Assembly (NCBI GenBank): GCA_029532415.1
Contig: JAQOTA010000046.1
Span: 1,984,001-2,048,000, forward strand
Reading direction: 5' to 3'
Length of the DNA: 64,000 bases
From: Marasmius tenuissimus
Lineage: Eukaryota > Basidiomycota > Agaricomycetes > Agaricales > Marasmiaceae
The translations under genes and the position numbers were made by a program. Under the pieces are notes generated by a model, which was given only the letters and a program-made list of their open reading frames with translations, was not told where the DNA came from and made no database searches. Positions within the stretch are counted from its first letter, which is position 1. Each line of letters begins with the position of its first letter. Shown here one piece after another: positions 34,118-45,956 of this stretch.

Positions 34118-36305
34118 TTATGGCCCTCGTTTTCCTTTGTGCATGAGAACGCCCGCTACTAGCGTCAGAACGGCTCCGATGAGCATGAACGACTAGATAG
34201 ACGGAACTTTATCAGAGGAGCTGCGAGAGCGGACGGAAGCTGGAACATGGAACTTACCGCGGATACCGCGACTGATCTAATCCACATATCATCTTTTCCA
34301 AGCACTGCGCCTTGTATTGGTGCGGAGAATAGGACGCTTACACCGACAGCGCCCATCGTCATACCGGTTCTCGCGCTGCACCAATCCACCGTTTAGATCT
34401 GAAACGGAGAAATACACGGGATTCACTCACCCGACTTCGGACGGAGACTTGGATAGTACCGCGGTGGCGACCATGCACAAGGAGAGCCCTATATCGAGGT
34501 TAGAGGTGGCAATTCATGGGTGATCGAGGCTTAGAATGAAACACGTACAGGCTCCAGAGAACAAGCCATAAAGAGCAGACACTGTAACGAGGGACGCCAC
34601 ATTTTTTCTGGAAGGTGTGAGCGCCAAGGATGAAACGGGGCGACGAGAACACCTACATTGCCAACACGAGCCAGATGAGTGCAGCGGTTATAAATGTACA
34701 TGGTACTTGGATGTTGAACAGGCCAAAAACGTCTGCCATATGGTTGGCGACGATGCGTCCAACGACACCGGAGCCATTGAGGATAGCAATCTACGAAGAA
34801 AATTCAAACGACCCGTTTAGCCGCAGCCTACCAAAGAGGCAGTATTCGGTACTCACGGAATAAAATGCCATCTTCGTATCGATGGACTTCTCAACTGCAA
34901 AAAGTTGGAGATAGATGACTGGGGATTCGGCAGCATTAGTATGCTAGGTCTCGTGGCAGCGAGTGAAATGCAGATCTCCCGTGAACTTACTGGGAAAATA
35001 GAAACCTAAAAATGAAATGACAGTTCTATGGAAGCCTTGTTAGACCAGGTGAGAGGGGCGGCATCCCGGAGACCTACCCCGCTACGAAGAAAACGAAAGC
35101 CGGGTCCTTGAGAAAGCTAAGGAACGTCGGCGGAGCTTCTCTGAACGCAATCTTTTTTGTGGGTGTTCGGACGAGTAGGTTTCCAGCCACTAGGCCGCCC
35201 AACGAGATGTACCCGGACACGCGTACAGCATCCGCGAAGCCGATGGAGTATATGAGGTGACTGAAAGAACGTTATTTGGGTTCGAGTATTCGGTAGTCGA
35301 GTGGAATCTCACTTCAAAACTGAAATCGTGTTTCAATCGGCATGAGTGATATAATCTAGGAGGAGAGTTTTTAGCACTCACTGATAGGGAAAACAACACT
35401 CCCAACCGAAGCGCCAGTCAAAGCAACCCCATATGCCAAAGCTCGCCGTCGGACAAAATGCCGGCTCACGATTGTGGCTGAATGAAGCTGAACGCAGCCA
35501 ACCCCAATTCCCATGCCGAGACCTTGACTGAGGAACATCTGACGAAATTGGCAGTTGGTTCAATTATAGGTCATGGTTCTGCGCAGTAGAGCTGCGTGCG
35601 AGAAGTGTAGGGGCAACCATACCTGGTAATACTGATCTGGTTGGGCTAGGGAGAGCATGAAGAGTCTGCGTCCGGTTAGCCGGCACTGACACGAAACCAG
35701 CCGGGGCATGACTCACGAGAATGAGAAGATTATCGACCCCGTCGCAATAACAGAATGAATGTATCCTGCATCGAACAGTCGCCCAGCTGGAACCGCAATC
35801 AGAAATGGAAGGGCTAGCTGCACACTACCCATCCAACTGTAAAGAGACTCAGTCAATGACGAATGCGCAGGGCGGTCGTTGTATCGAGCTCACGCGATGC
35901 TGCTCGTGGTAGAGGAGGGAAGATAGATCCGCGTATAGAAATCTTCGGAGAACGTCAGTTGCGCCACCTAATATTCTCCATCGAAAACGACGCGCCTTGG
36001 TAGACACCAAAGGAATACAGGTAGCTACCGGCACTCAGCACTGTCTTCAAACGCGTCAGAAGAAAGAGAACGTACCCTAGTGTGCTGAAAAGGAGGCACC
36101 ATCTAGAGAGCATCCATAAATAGAGGCATGCAAACTCTAAGTTCAGAAGGACTCACGATCCGGCGACGGTCGACCAGCCCCGAACTCCCCCATCGACAAA
36201 AGGAGGATCCACATTTGAGGCTTCACTGTCCTGCGATTCGTGTTTCTCGACCTCAGAATTGTTATCGGGTATAGTGGCGGTCCTTTCGGATGGAGGGGAA
36301 GACAT
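34118..36305 (-). CDS. MFS monocarboxylate-permease-like transporter (16 exons)
   Basis: Sixteen exons join in phase to 1305 nt, 434 aa: 36305-36157, 36102-36076, 36024-35996, 35942-35894, 35836-35717, 35665-35623, 35538-35382, 35319-35313, 35260-35078, 35025-34991, 34918-34857, 34790-34657, 34607-34549, 34488-34431, 34375-34258 and 34192-34118. The signature FVDGGVRGWSTVAG follows an acidic leader. Then come GVYQDFYTR, AWMGSVQLALPFL, AGRLFDAGYIHS, HFVRRRALAYGVALTGAS, LNHLI and GSGVVGRIVANHMAD, all typical of the SLC16-like fungal MFS family with 12 TM helices. Exon 8 is a 7-nt microexon and intron 3 starts with GC, not GT; both are needed to keep the conserved FPI-x-LNHLI and VYQ-D-FY blocks in frame. 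Substrate unknown. Confidence 0.88.
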
Positions 36306-38377
36306 GGTGGTATGAAGAAGACCTTTGTCGAGGGCAACCACGCTCCTGAGAGACGGTTGGCTTAAATTGCCCTGTTTACGTTTGAGGAACAACACGCCAC
36401 GGGAATTATGCATGTTCTCACCGATGCCATCACCCAAATATTCTCGCTAAAAAACTACGTCTATAGTTGGAGCTGTTGGGGGGGCAGTTGAAAACCCACC
36501 AGAAGGAAAACGCTAAAACGTGTAGAGCGCCCCAACCCGTTAAATACATGAAATGATACCGAGCCACTCTGTAAAGGAAAGGCCTGGGCAGATGCCGCGG
36601 AGGCGCGAATTTGCGACCGGGAGATGTGCCAAGTTCACATACATTCACCGTGTTTTGATCAGTGACGCGTAAGTATCAGATTGTTGCATGATTGGATACC
36701 AGGTAATATTGCAGCAGTCGAATGAATTCTATAAGCGAGGGAAATGCCAAATCCGAGGATATACATAGGTCGACTGCATCTTGAACTGAGAAGGGTAACC
36801 ACGACCACACGGACGGGAGAAGCTGTGGAAAAAGAGGCTTATGTGCATGTTTGGTGTACACCGGGCTGTTTTGAATGAAGATCCCTCACCGAAGTGTAAT
36901 TAAGGCCCGGTCCTCAAGGGTTAGGTGCGCTGAGGCCTCGATGAAATGAATCTGAGGACGGGGCCGCTCCGGTCGAGTCGACGAGGTAAATACCAAGGAC
37001 GACTGAAAATAGAGACGCTATGTGAAAACGTAACAAGTGAGAAAAGAGCTGAGGCAGACTCACCCAGTGACACTCGAGTGAAAGACTGCTTATCTCTGGC
37101 CAGTCTCTGGCGATCTTCGGACGATGGTTGTGTGAGAAAGGAAGCACCCTCGTGCTATTTACAACTTGCTGAGGCCAGTGGACCCCTAAGGCCTACTCGA
37201 TGAAGATGAGCTGTACTGAGGGGTCAGGGGCGCAGCGCACAGGGATTCCCGCTACCTAAACCTTGACAGTAAGTACTCGGAACGGGAAGTACAGTCTGGC
37301 ACATGTCACCATCAAGTGTGAGTTGTAGTGGCCGGGATGTCGTATTTCGCCTTTATTTGCAGGGTTTCCTGGGGCTTTGGTGAGTCGGATCGTATCCTAT
37401 GACCTTTACCAAGCAGAATAGGGCTCTCTTCGCTGTAGGGGACCGCAGCGGAGATGACCGAGACCGCGATTTCATCTCTTGTCGCTGACTTTTTTCCGGA
37501 ACACAGAAGGTACCAGTAGAACTCACTTCAGCCACCATCAAGTTTCGAAGAAAACAACTCGCTTCTTTCCCAGCGTCTCCTTCTCATCATCACCAGGCTA
37601 GGATCTTGCCGAAACTGGCATCGAGATTTGATATGATAAATCAGAACGGCAGCACGGATGGAGTCGACGTGGGATCTATTGAGCTTGAGCGGTCGTGAGA
37701 TGATGGATGATCCCGGATAAACTGCTTGCATACACACTTACAATGATCGCCTCGAGACGACGGTTCGAACGCATCATCGGAGGCCAATCCAAATATCCTC
37801 ATCCCCATAAACACGTCCGGCCTTGACTGCATTGGTATCCACCCCGACAGAGACGGTAAAGACGGGGCGCCTGCTGGGTTGCATGCGCTGTGACTCGGAA
37901 AGTAAATCACCTGTGAGCGTGTTCAAAAATTGGAGCCTTGAAATACGGGATCTCTTGGGAGACCAACTTAACTTCCAAAAGCCATTTTGCCCCACGCCTC
38001 TCCACACCCTTCACACCGAACCTTCCACAGCATGTAGGGGCCAAGAAAACGATGAATAGCTCAAATGTCTTGGGCATTCTTATGGAAAATTGTGGGTATG
38101 TCAACGGGATTTTCAAGCTCATCCATTTTGCGCATAAAATGCGGCGCTTCGGAAATACCACCAAGAACACCCGAAATTGAGCAAGAGACCTGTCGCCCAG
38201 AGAACTCAACTGCGACCGAGAGCATGCGGAAGAAAGTTCGTCGAAAGCCCAAATCACGGCCTACTGTTGCGGGTATCTGCTAACGTACACCAAGAAGAAT
38301 AATGATACTGTAACTGGGTATGAATGTGAGTAAAACAGTTTAATATGCCCAAAAATTTGCTGTGAATCTACACACAT
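36306..38377. other. Gene-free stretch (about 2.1 kb)
   Basis: No complete gene could be assembled. Open frames on both strands around 37820-38260 overlap each other (a 116-codon minus frame and 63-80-codon frames). They may be a decayed gene, but no domain is recognisable. The left end carries the promoter of the 16-exon porter. Confidence 0.45.
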
Positions 38378-40550
38378 TTAACCGTAACCAAATACAATCC
38401 CAAAAAGATCCTTCCAGCTTCGTTTAACCGTCACAACAGCTCCACCCCCGTACTCAGCGCCAATCCATTCCAGATAATTTTCGTCGGAGGAACTGTAAGG
38501 TCCTAGCTCAAACGTGAGGACGTCCTTGGGAGTCAAAACGACGTGACTCCCATCACGATCTTCCCGACGTGGTAGGAAAGACTCCAGAGTTGATAGCTGA
38601 AAGGAAGTATGTGCGTGGAATGTTTGTAAAAGGGCTAAGGTCGTCCGGAGTTGGCCGTCATTCCTCTCAATGTGACCGATTGACGATGACGACGAAGCTT
38701 CCGGTAGGAGTTTGTGGCTGGTCGACGACGACGCTTGTTGTGGTGCTCCTCCTGAGCCAGACGCCATCGTAGCCTTTCCGCTCGACCACGACATCGCACT
38801 CGCGCGCCTCATCGACTTATTGGTTGGTGGTGTAGGACGTCCTTCGATTCCCTGTCCCAGGTTGCGCATCTGGCCAGTTTCTGTGAACCCGTCCAACGTG
38901 AGATCGTCGTCTCCCTCCAGACGAATGCTGCCCCAGTTGGCCGACCCATTTGCAGTTGAATACGAAGCAGTGGAATTCCCTCGCCAAGATCCCATCCAAA
39001 GGCCAGCACAGACAAGACAAACGTCCTCGTATACACGCCATACGTCTGTCCATGCAGCAACATATTTCGATTTGAGAGGCTCGTTTAGGGATAACGGTGC
39101 ACAACAACCACCATGATGGGAAGAACTGTCCAGCTGGAGAATACGGTCCAACTCGTTCCACTAGAGGCGCCATGTGTATCGTATCAATATATCATTGCCG
39201 AATGGAGCAGAAGAAGAAAAGACTTACAAGCTTGACATCGCTCCATGCGAAACGAATGACAGATAAACGGTGAGTAGGTCCTCTCGAAGGTGCAGGTTCT
39301 ATGGGCCGCGAAGAGTAGAATGTCGGTCTCGTAGATTTATTGGGCGTAGAAGTCGTGAGATCTATGAGAAGATCGTAACATGAAGGTTTCTCGAGGAAAA
39401 TAGCATCGGTGGTGCCTGCCGAGTCCGATCAAATTTGTTGTCAAGGAAAATCATCGAGGAAAGGTGACGTAGAACTCACAAGCAATCCAACCCCGGCCTG
39501 TTCGAGACTCAGCTTGTAGTCTACCAAGGTCCGTTAGGGTTATCATTCCGAGTACGCTAATCCCTTCCTTGCTCTTCCCGGGAGGACGACCCATATGACT
39601 CCCACCAGCAGCAGCCCGAGTTGAAGGTTCCACTTGATCTTCATAGCAAAAGTCAGCTGCTACCCGACAAAGTATGCACGCCGCTTCAACAGGTGGAAGG
39701 GTATATATGAGAATTCTCTTGCGACCAATAACGTGTTTGTACAGCGTGAGAGTCGATGGGCCCAGTATTCGCAGTAAATGTGGTAGGTGCAGCGCTGGGT
39801 TGGAATGTGAACGATCAGAGTCGTCCTGGAAACACGCGCGGTGAGTAATGCAAATCAGAGCCTACACTCTAGGTAGACGCACCCCGTCCAGTTCGTGACT
39901 CCAGCCTTTCCAAGCACCCCATTCTCCTATGCCATCCCCGCGAACTTTGTGTGCCTCAAAGTAACGTCGTGACGGTTCCCAATCGGCTTCTGAGGGCTCA
40001 AGAGAGTCGGAGAGCTCTCCCCGTGAGTACAGCATTGCGATGAGATCCTTTAGGGCGGCAACATGACACCAAGGTTTCGGTCGTGCTGACTTTGCAACCA
40101 GGATACCCAGCGAGGACAACCGAAATCCTCTTTGACCTTGTTCAGCGGTCTTGACTCTTCGGTATGCACATATTCCTTGATGACCATTCTTCGAAAAGTG
40201 CCTAGAAAGCATATGAAAAAGTCAGAGCCCATCAACGGAACATACGGAACGGGCTCACACTACGTCCTGATCCACCAAATGCAGCCCACTGGGAAGAGTG
40301 CTGAATTCGAGATTATCGAGTTCGATATCTGAAGAGAGATTAGGGGTGAGGAAAGCATAGATAGCGATCCCGAATTGGACCCACCGTCGTTAGTCTTCAA
40401 GAACCAATCTATAACGTTGCCCCTTGTCGGATGAAATGAAGCGTGGAATATTGCGACTGAGCTGCCGTTTCAGTGAAATGAAGCGAATATGAACGGAGAT
40501 TACAAACCCAAGTCTTGACTTGAGCTCTGGCCAGTATCAGAGCCAGACAT
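38378..40550 (-). CDS. LCHN/DENND11-type DENN-domain protein
   Basis: Seven exons (40550-40508, 40456-40385, 40328-40259, 40201-39883, 39825-39480, 39415-39228, 39160-38378) join in phase to 1821 nt, 606 aa. The N-terminus has the longin/u-DENN-like opening VAIFHASFHPTRGNVIDW, LEFSTLPSGLHLVDQDVVHF and GICAYRRV. A central HLLRILGPSTLTLYKHVIGRKRILIYT block is followed by a large C-terminal region with Ser-rich inserts. This matches the LCHN (DENND11)/DUF2347-DUF4484 family, a divergent DENN group linked to Rab regulation and membrane traffic; the yeast relative is Anr2. The start exon (14 codons) and its 51-nt intron are needed to reach the conserved opening motif. Divergent from the prefoldin gene by only 190 bases. 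The molecular activity in fungi is not established. Confidence 0.82.
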
Positions 40551-40740
40551 CGCAGAAGGGCTGCGGCGGGTATGGTCGAGGAGGACGGGAAGAGAGTCAA
40601 TACGGACAACAAGGGCCGAGTCCATTTGCCCTCATTTGCCTTGGTCACGATGAATGTCACAATGTCACATTTAATCTGTCACAATATGTCACAATCATCA
40701 CAGTCGCGTCCCTCGTCCTTTACTCTCATAGTCAGAGCCA

Positions 40741-41386
40741 ATGTCCCAACCACAAGTGATCAACCTCTCCGATTTGGAGCTGAGCCAGCTCGGAGAAGTC
40801 AGAAAACAGTTTGAAGAGGTACGCCTTCAGCCTGATCGTGGTCACTCCGAATCTCACAAGTTCTGAATGGGAATCTTCAAACAGGAATTAAATCACCTCT
40901 CAAATTCTTACACGCAGCTCAAGCAAGCTCAGGCCAAATTCACGTCTTGTATTGAGAATGTAGAAGAGTTAAAGCCGCAGAACAAAGGTACGTCTGTCGA
41001 GGTCTATGAACAGGTACACCGAGACGCTGACATTCATATCGCAGACAAACCTATCCTCGTCCCTTTGACCAACTCTCTCTACGTCCCTGGAAAGTTGTCA
41101 GACCCCGAGCATGTTCTCGTAGATATTGGTACAGGATACTTTGTCAAAAAGGTACGTTTCTTACTCTGCATCTTCATTTCTTCTATTGATCAAACACATC
41201 GATATACAGACCAGATCCGAGGCCATATTTTACTACAGGAACAAAGTGGAATACATACGAACAAATCTAGAGACACTGGAGGACACTATCAACAAGAAGA
41301 AGGACAACATGAGCGCTGTCACCAATGTAATGCAGGCAAAGCTAAAAGCACAAACCCAAACCCAATCAAATACACAGAAGGCTTGA
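40741..41386 (+). CDS. GIM5: Prefoldin subunit 5 (alpha type)
   Basis: Four exons (40741-40818, 40885-40987, 41045-41151, 41210-41386) join in phase to 465 nt, 154 aa. Two coiled-coil arms (residues about 10-60 and 105-145) flank the hairpin strands LVPLTNSLYVPGKL and HVLVDIGTGYFVKK, the typical alpha-prefoldin layout. The length equals that of other Pfd5 proteins. Prefoldin is a cytosolic heterohexamer that carries unfolded actin and tubulin to the chaperonin CCT. The stop lies just 17 bases from the stop of the convergent phosphomevalonate kinase gene, so the transcripts must overlap. Confidence 0.93.
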
Positions 41387-41403
41387 TTCTCGGCGCCCCT
41401 CCT

Positions 41404-43256
41404 TCATAGCAATTCTTTCAATCCCCGTATCGCGTTCACATCTTCCAAATGAATACCCTTGGCTTTACTCTCCGTCGCGGATAGCGGAGACACGTCTAGC
41501 TCCTTGTAGCTACTCCATAGTGAATCGATGCGCTCGGCAGGTTGTTGACCTTGCTTATCGACGGGATCGAAGACGAGTACCCATACGGCATCGTATCCAC
41601 CAGCTAGTTCCGGAGTGTATCAGCAGCCGCGAAACATGGTCTTGAATGGGATACGTACCTCCAGGAACACCTCCACTAATGACGCCTGACTGAGATATGG
41701 ACGCATCCAGCAGCTTCGTCTGTTCTGGTGGTTCTATGGGAACGCCAGCAAGGCTACCCATCTCTCGCATTTTTTCGCGTATTTTCTGGATGAAGGTCTC
41801 GTTAAAGGACTCCTGGCCATCATGTATGGCTTTGACTCACTTCCGAGATTTGGTGTGCCTCGCTGAAAGAAGCAGCAACGGCGTTGTCCGCTGCTTGAGT
41901 TGACCACTGTATGTTTCAAATAAGAAGATATGCCCGAGTTTGAAATGAGGATGCCGTACCTGATCGTGCTTCGATGAAGCCAACTCGCTCACTGTGCGAG
42001 TGTACAAGGTACCATCTTTGGAGTACAGGTCAGATAGATGAAGCAACGTCTTCGCTAACGTCTGGTTCAGAGTGTCGAGGGCGTTCCATAAGGCGTTGGC
42101 TGTAAGCAGAGGGTAAGGCAGATTCTACAAGAAGTCCAAACCGCAACGCACCTTTCTCGGGGTCCTCCTTCCGCCACTTAAGGACCTTCCCAACCAGCGA
42201 AGGCGTATCGCTACCAGCATCAACATCCGCAAGAATAATACGCGTCAACGGCGGAAGCGCAAAAGGCCTAACCCGATGGTCCCATGCCTTGTTCGACGTC
42301 GATAGAACGGAAAGCAATGCTCGCGCACGTTTCTAACTCCCTTTCAGCAAACAGGTCCCGGAATAGAACAAGGTTTCTTGTGTCGTACCTCATCATCGCC
42401 CATCAAGTCTTCCAGAACAGCCGGCGTAAATCGAGTATAGATATGGCTCCCAAACACGGCCGCGGACACGTCGAACCCACTACCGATCTTCCCTTGAGCG
42501 AGGCAGTGGATAAATTGCGAAACATTGTGGGCAAGGTATCTTCCTTCATGGGTCTCGTCTTTGAGGGCCTCTGGTGGAATTACACCGAGGTACAACAAGA
42601 GTGAAGAAACAAGGGATGTGATGAGAGCGGCTGACGATCCTAATCCCGTCTTGTGCACATCTGCGAGCGATACGCCCTGTGGGCTGAAAGGTTGAATCGA
42701 TGACAAGGAACTGAGTGTCCGAGGGAGTCCTAATGCTTCCAGCTGGAGCAAAGTCACATCAAAAGGCGGGAACATTTGATAAAAGACACTAACGACGCAC
42801 CTGAGCCCTCTGCGAATAGAAATCGTTATCCCCAACAATCGTGATATCGAGTCCTTTAGAGAGAATCTCCGATATTTCCTTTACCCCACGAGCTTCACCA
42901 GCGAGAGCCAACGTGTTCTGCAACGCAAGATGAACGAATTTGTTCTTGCTGGAGCTGAACGAGAAGGTCATAAGTATGTAGGTAGTTTGCATAGCTACCC
43001 AGTCAACTCACTTCTCCGAGCTCGCTTCCACCGCAATCGAAGGCTCAAACCCCACAGAATACGACCATTGAGCATTCTCAAACTGAGGAGACCGCACTCG
43101 AATTGTCGACTTGTTCGAACTTTCTTGAATCACCGTGTAGAACCGAGACGATGTCGACACAACGACACCTGAATATGCGGGATCTAATACGAGGTATCCC
43201 CCTGCTATGAGGACTTTTCCTGGTGAAGACACTACGACTGGGGCGTTCGGGGCCAT
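41404..43256 (-). CDS. ERG8: Phosphomevalonate kinase
   Basis: Eight exons (43256-43012, 42954-42801, 42742-42389, 42332-42152, 42099-41960, 41906-41841, 41785-41659, 41603-41404) join in phase to 1467 nt, 488 aa. It is a GHMP kinase: opening motif VSSPGKVLIAGGYLVLDP, ATP-loop HKTGLGSSAALITS, KIGSGFDVSAAVFG, ILADVDAGSDTPSLVGKVL, and the C-terminal glycine motif GVPGAGGYDAVWVLVFD. The enzyme converts phosphomevalonate to diphosphomevalonate in the cytosolic mevalonate pathway to ergosterol and isoprenoids. Intron 3 could be read as 56 or 100 nt; the 56-nt form is kept because it supplies the expected LLSVLS segment before WDHRV and has a CTGAA branch site. Length is close to yeast Erg8 (451 aa). 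Confidence 0.94.
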
Positions 43257-43679
43257 TCGGAATGATGAGGTGAACGATACCTGAAAGTTCTGGTGATACG
43301 GTGAAGACCAGGTTTTTTTTAAAGACGCTGGGTTCGGGCGGCCGCTAGCCAAACCGTTGTAGACGGAGCGAAGTGTGCGTGGCTGTGCATCGAACAAGAA
43401 GGAGTAAGACCACTGGGGTTGTGAGTCGCAAGGCAGTCGATGTAGGACCGGCTATCGTTGACGGATGGAAAGTAGTGAAGGTGGTGAAGCAAACGCTGGT
43501 GAACATAAGAGTAAAGACCAAGTGGTACGACGCGGATCGCCCGCGGGTCTCAACCGGCTGGCAATCTGCGTTCCCGAGTGGCACAAGAATTGTGAATGGA
43601 ATTTATGGAGTACAGAAACAGACAAGAAACTAGTACTCGAACAAGTGTAGTAAAATTGAGATTGAGTATCAATGAAAGC
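43257..43679. other. Spacer upstream of ERG8
   Basis: About 420 bases between the ERG8 start and the degenerate synthetase fragment. Two overlapping + frames (43373-43633 and 43465-43650) are open but show no domain. An uninterrupted T run follows the ERG8 start on the + strand (about 43313-43320). Confidence 0.4.
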
Positions 43680-44180
43680 ATGAGTTGAGCGTGCAACCGC
43701 TCCCTAGTTTATCTCCGGACCGAGCTCTTTCATAACGCCTCCCCACCGCTAGTCCATTCCAGATAGTAGAAACCTAATGAACAGAGGGATGATTACTTGA
43801 GTAGTGATGAAACACAACGAACCCGGAACGGCCCAAGTGGGACGAGTTTTTCTTTATAGCCATGCTAGTTTTTGGGAGAGTTCGGACTGTTCTTTGCGTT
43901 ATAGTAGATGTGGCTTCCCGCTTGCCGGGACCTGCCAAGTCCCGCACGATAGACTTTGAATAGCAACGAGCACGAATGACTCGGGTCGAAGCGCTTGAAG
44001 ATTGTTCGTGCTTCGACTGTCGACAGGTCCAGGTTGTGGATAGAAATTAGAATAGGGGACAAGGCTGTAATGGAGGGTTAACAATTCCGTGCTGAAAGAG
44101 GTGTGCGAAATTTGACAATGTCCCGTCGCATTCTCTACGGGTCTGAAATGTAGTATTGGCCGACTCGTACCAGTAAGAAG
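43680..44180 (-). pseudogene. Degenerate copy of the mitochondrial glutamyl-tRNA synthetase 3' end
   Basis: Read on the minus strand, this stretch aligns by eye with the last exons of the intact synthetase gene (46347-48444). The block GGACTAGCGGTGGGGA near 43770 matches the final-exon GGACCAGCAGTCGGGGA. The preceding intron keeps the CACTTGGGCC/CGCTTGGGTC segment (about 43840). The piece near 43995-44030 matches the exon coding STNEAQKMFKR, and the one near 44125-44145 matches GACATTCTCCACGG. The reading frame is lost (frameshifts, no KMSKR or HIGH parts present). It is a truncated, decayed duplicate on the same strand as its parent. The alignment is by eye; boundaries are approximate. Confidence 0.6.
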
Positions 44181-44403
44181 GACCCTAGGAGGAACCTGGA
44201 ACGTGTCCAAGTCTGGGGGGCACGCCAAAGTCACGATCGTTATAAGTAGCACTGAGCATCCTTCAGCATACTATGATATGTTGCTCTCGCTTTGAAAAGT
44301 TTCGACTTCAGCGAGCATGGATTGGCACTGCTATCGCGAGTAGGTTGAGAGAGTCAGTTGACCCCTGAACGCTCCTTCGGTATTTGCCGCAGACCAATCT
44401 CAC

Positions 44404-44770
44404 GCCTCCGAGTGCTTGGATGGAAACCTCCATGTCCGTTGAACCGCCCAAAAACGTAGAGGACCGTATTGTAAATGAAATTATGAAGGTGAAAGCCATA
44501 CGAGATTGTAAGGCGAAGACGACGATACCAAAATAGTCGAGAACGGGGGAAGTAGTGAGGTAGGAGAAGACGGAAACTTCGAAAGCGTTGGACGGCGAGT
44601 CCGAGGGAGACAAAGAAGACGACGAAGAGAATGGAGGAACCAGAGGACGGCGCCAAACAAAACAAAGACCCCAACGTTTGTTTCATCTCCTCTGCGATTA
44701 TACTAGCGCTCCGCAACGACTTTGAACTCACATGGCTCGGACACTTGAACATGGGTCAGAGGTAGCATAT
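44404..44770 (+). pseudogene. Truncated paralogue of the small coiled-coil gene at 45512
   Basis: An ATG at 44432 opens 19 codons, MSVEPPKNVEDRIVNEIMK, matching PAKKVEDPMDEILR of the intact gene, followed by GTGAAAG in place of the first intron. The 5' flank (ACGCCTCCG, then TGGATGGAAACC) also matches. The middle exons are missing or unrecognisable, but the similarity resumes at TGTTTC-x-TCTCCTCTG (about 44679-44698) and at GAACATGGGTCA (about 44748), both also found after the intact gene (46050-46075, 46251). I read it as an internally deleted copy. Whether it is still transcribed cannot be judged. Confidence 0.55.
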
Positions 44771-45511
44771 ATCAATTAGGAGGGCAAATCATCATTGTAG
44801 GAAAACACACAAGAGAATTTTCTCTTCGGCCAATTGCCTCCGTAGTCCCGTTCCCCCTCCCTTGATCCAAGGATCATCCTGAAGTAGAATTCGAGTTCAA
44901 CACAGTGAGGCATGTTCGGTTGATCCTCGACCCAGTCCAGGTCTGTCATGATTTTTACAGACCGAGTGATAGCGCAACGATACCGACGAGTTCTGATAGA
45001 GCACAGGATGTTCGTTCACCAAAATCTACCGTTTGGCTGCGTGCAACATACTTACATCTTGTATCTTGTAATGCTCGAGTTGAGCTGACATTGTTTACGT
45101 TGAGGAATGCTCATGGATAGTGAGACTTTAGGATGAGGATAAATAGCTCTGATCGCCCTATATACCTCGGTATATCGTATATGCTTCAACTGACGGGAGG
45201 CACAGTCCCTCGGAGAGCTAACGTGCAAAATTATGGAACTTGACTCAGACTCCGGAGTCCAATCTGCAGGAGGTGCCATCATCACATACATTGCTGCGAA
45301 ATGGCGGCAATGCATGGAGCACGAACACTTGATGTATGCTGTACTGATCTCCTCAGAGGCAAAGTGCACTGCACGGCCGACTATGTGGCGAGGATCATGA
45401 GATGCCCCTCCCGACTCACCGCCATTTCGGGGTTTGCCGAGCCTCCTCTAGTCAGGTGAGTCCCACGCCTCCGGATTCGTACACGACAATCACCCTTGGA
45501 CCGAAACCACC
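44771..45511. other. Spacer inside the duplicated block
   Basis: About 740 bases; a + frame (44905-45120) and a - frame (45052-45369) are open and overlap but have no recognisable content. May contain the promoter of the small gene at 45512. Confidence 0.4.
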
Positions 45512-45956
45512 ATGTCCACCACGAGGGTAGCTGGCATCACTAGACCAGCCAAAAAAGTAGAAGATCCTATGGACGAGATTCTGAGGGTAATCCAACCCCA
45601 CCTGTTCCCTTCCACCCACCCTTACTCATGGCTGTCGAACAGTTGATTGATGATCTGAAGAAATCGACAATCTCTCGGGTATGTTTACTCCACAAAGAGC
45701 TCCAGTACGTTGGCTCCAGCGCTTAACAACCTCTGTAGACTTCCGAGACTCGAAAACAATTAGCAGGGGTACGTCCTGCACAATCCAGTGTCCACGTTTC
45801 ATCGAGAGCTCACCGACATGCTGTCGACAGATGCATGAAACGGCTAAGAAGTTGAACGCAGAGTTACGGAAGAGGCAAAAGAAGTGCGTGCCATTTATGG
45901 AATGCTTCGGCGTTCCTCCAGACTTCACTTTTCTCACACCCTCTCAGCGCCACTAA
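45512..45956 (+). CDS. Small coiled-coil protein, 88 aa, four exons
   Basis: Exons 45512-45586, 45643-45678, 45739-45768 and 45831-45956 join in phase to 267 nt, 88 aa. The middle exons are just 36 and 30 nt. After a short leader (TTRVAGITRPAKKVED) the protein is a charged helix, LIDDLKKSTISRTSETRKQ, then HETAKKLNAELRKRQKK, probably a coiled coil. The C-terminus is ambiguous. Read straight, exon 4 ends CFGVPPDFTFLTPSQRH. A GTGCGT donor after RKRQK and a CTCTCAG acceptor at about 45948 would instead give a longer basic, Gly/Arg-rich tail ending near 46048. No family recognised. A truncated copy lies 1.1 kb upstream. Confidence 0.55.

Noticed and set aside
37823..38260. Several overlapping open frames (minus 116 codons, plus 80 codons) suggesting a gene
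   Set aside because: The frames contradict each other, no splice chain closes, and no domain or motif is recognisable.
43373..43650. Two + strand open frames upstream of ERG8, tested as another copy of the small coiled-coil gene
   Set aside because: No similarity to that gene could be seen by eye.
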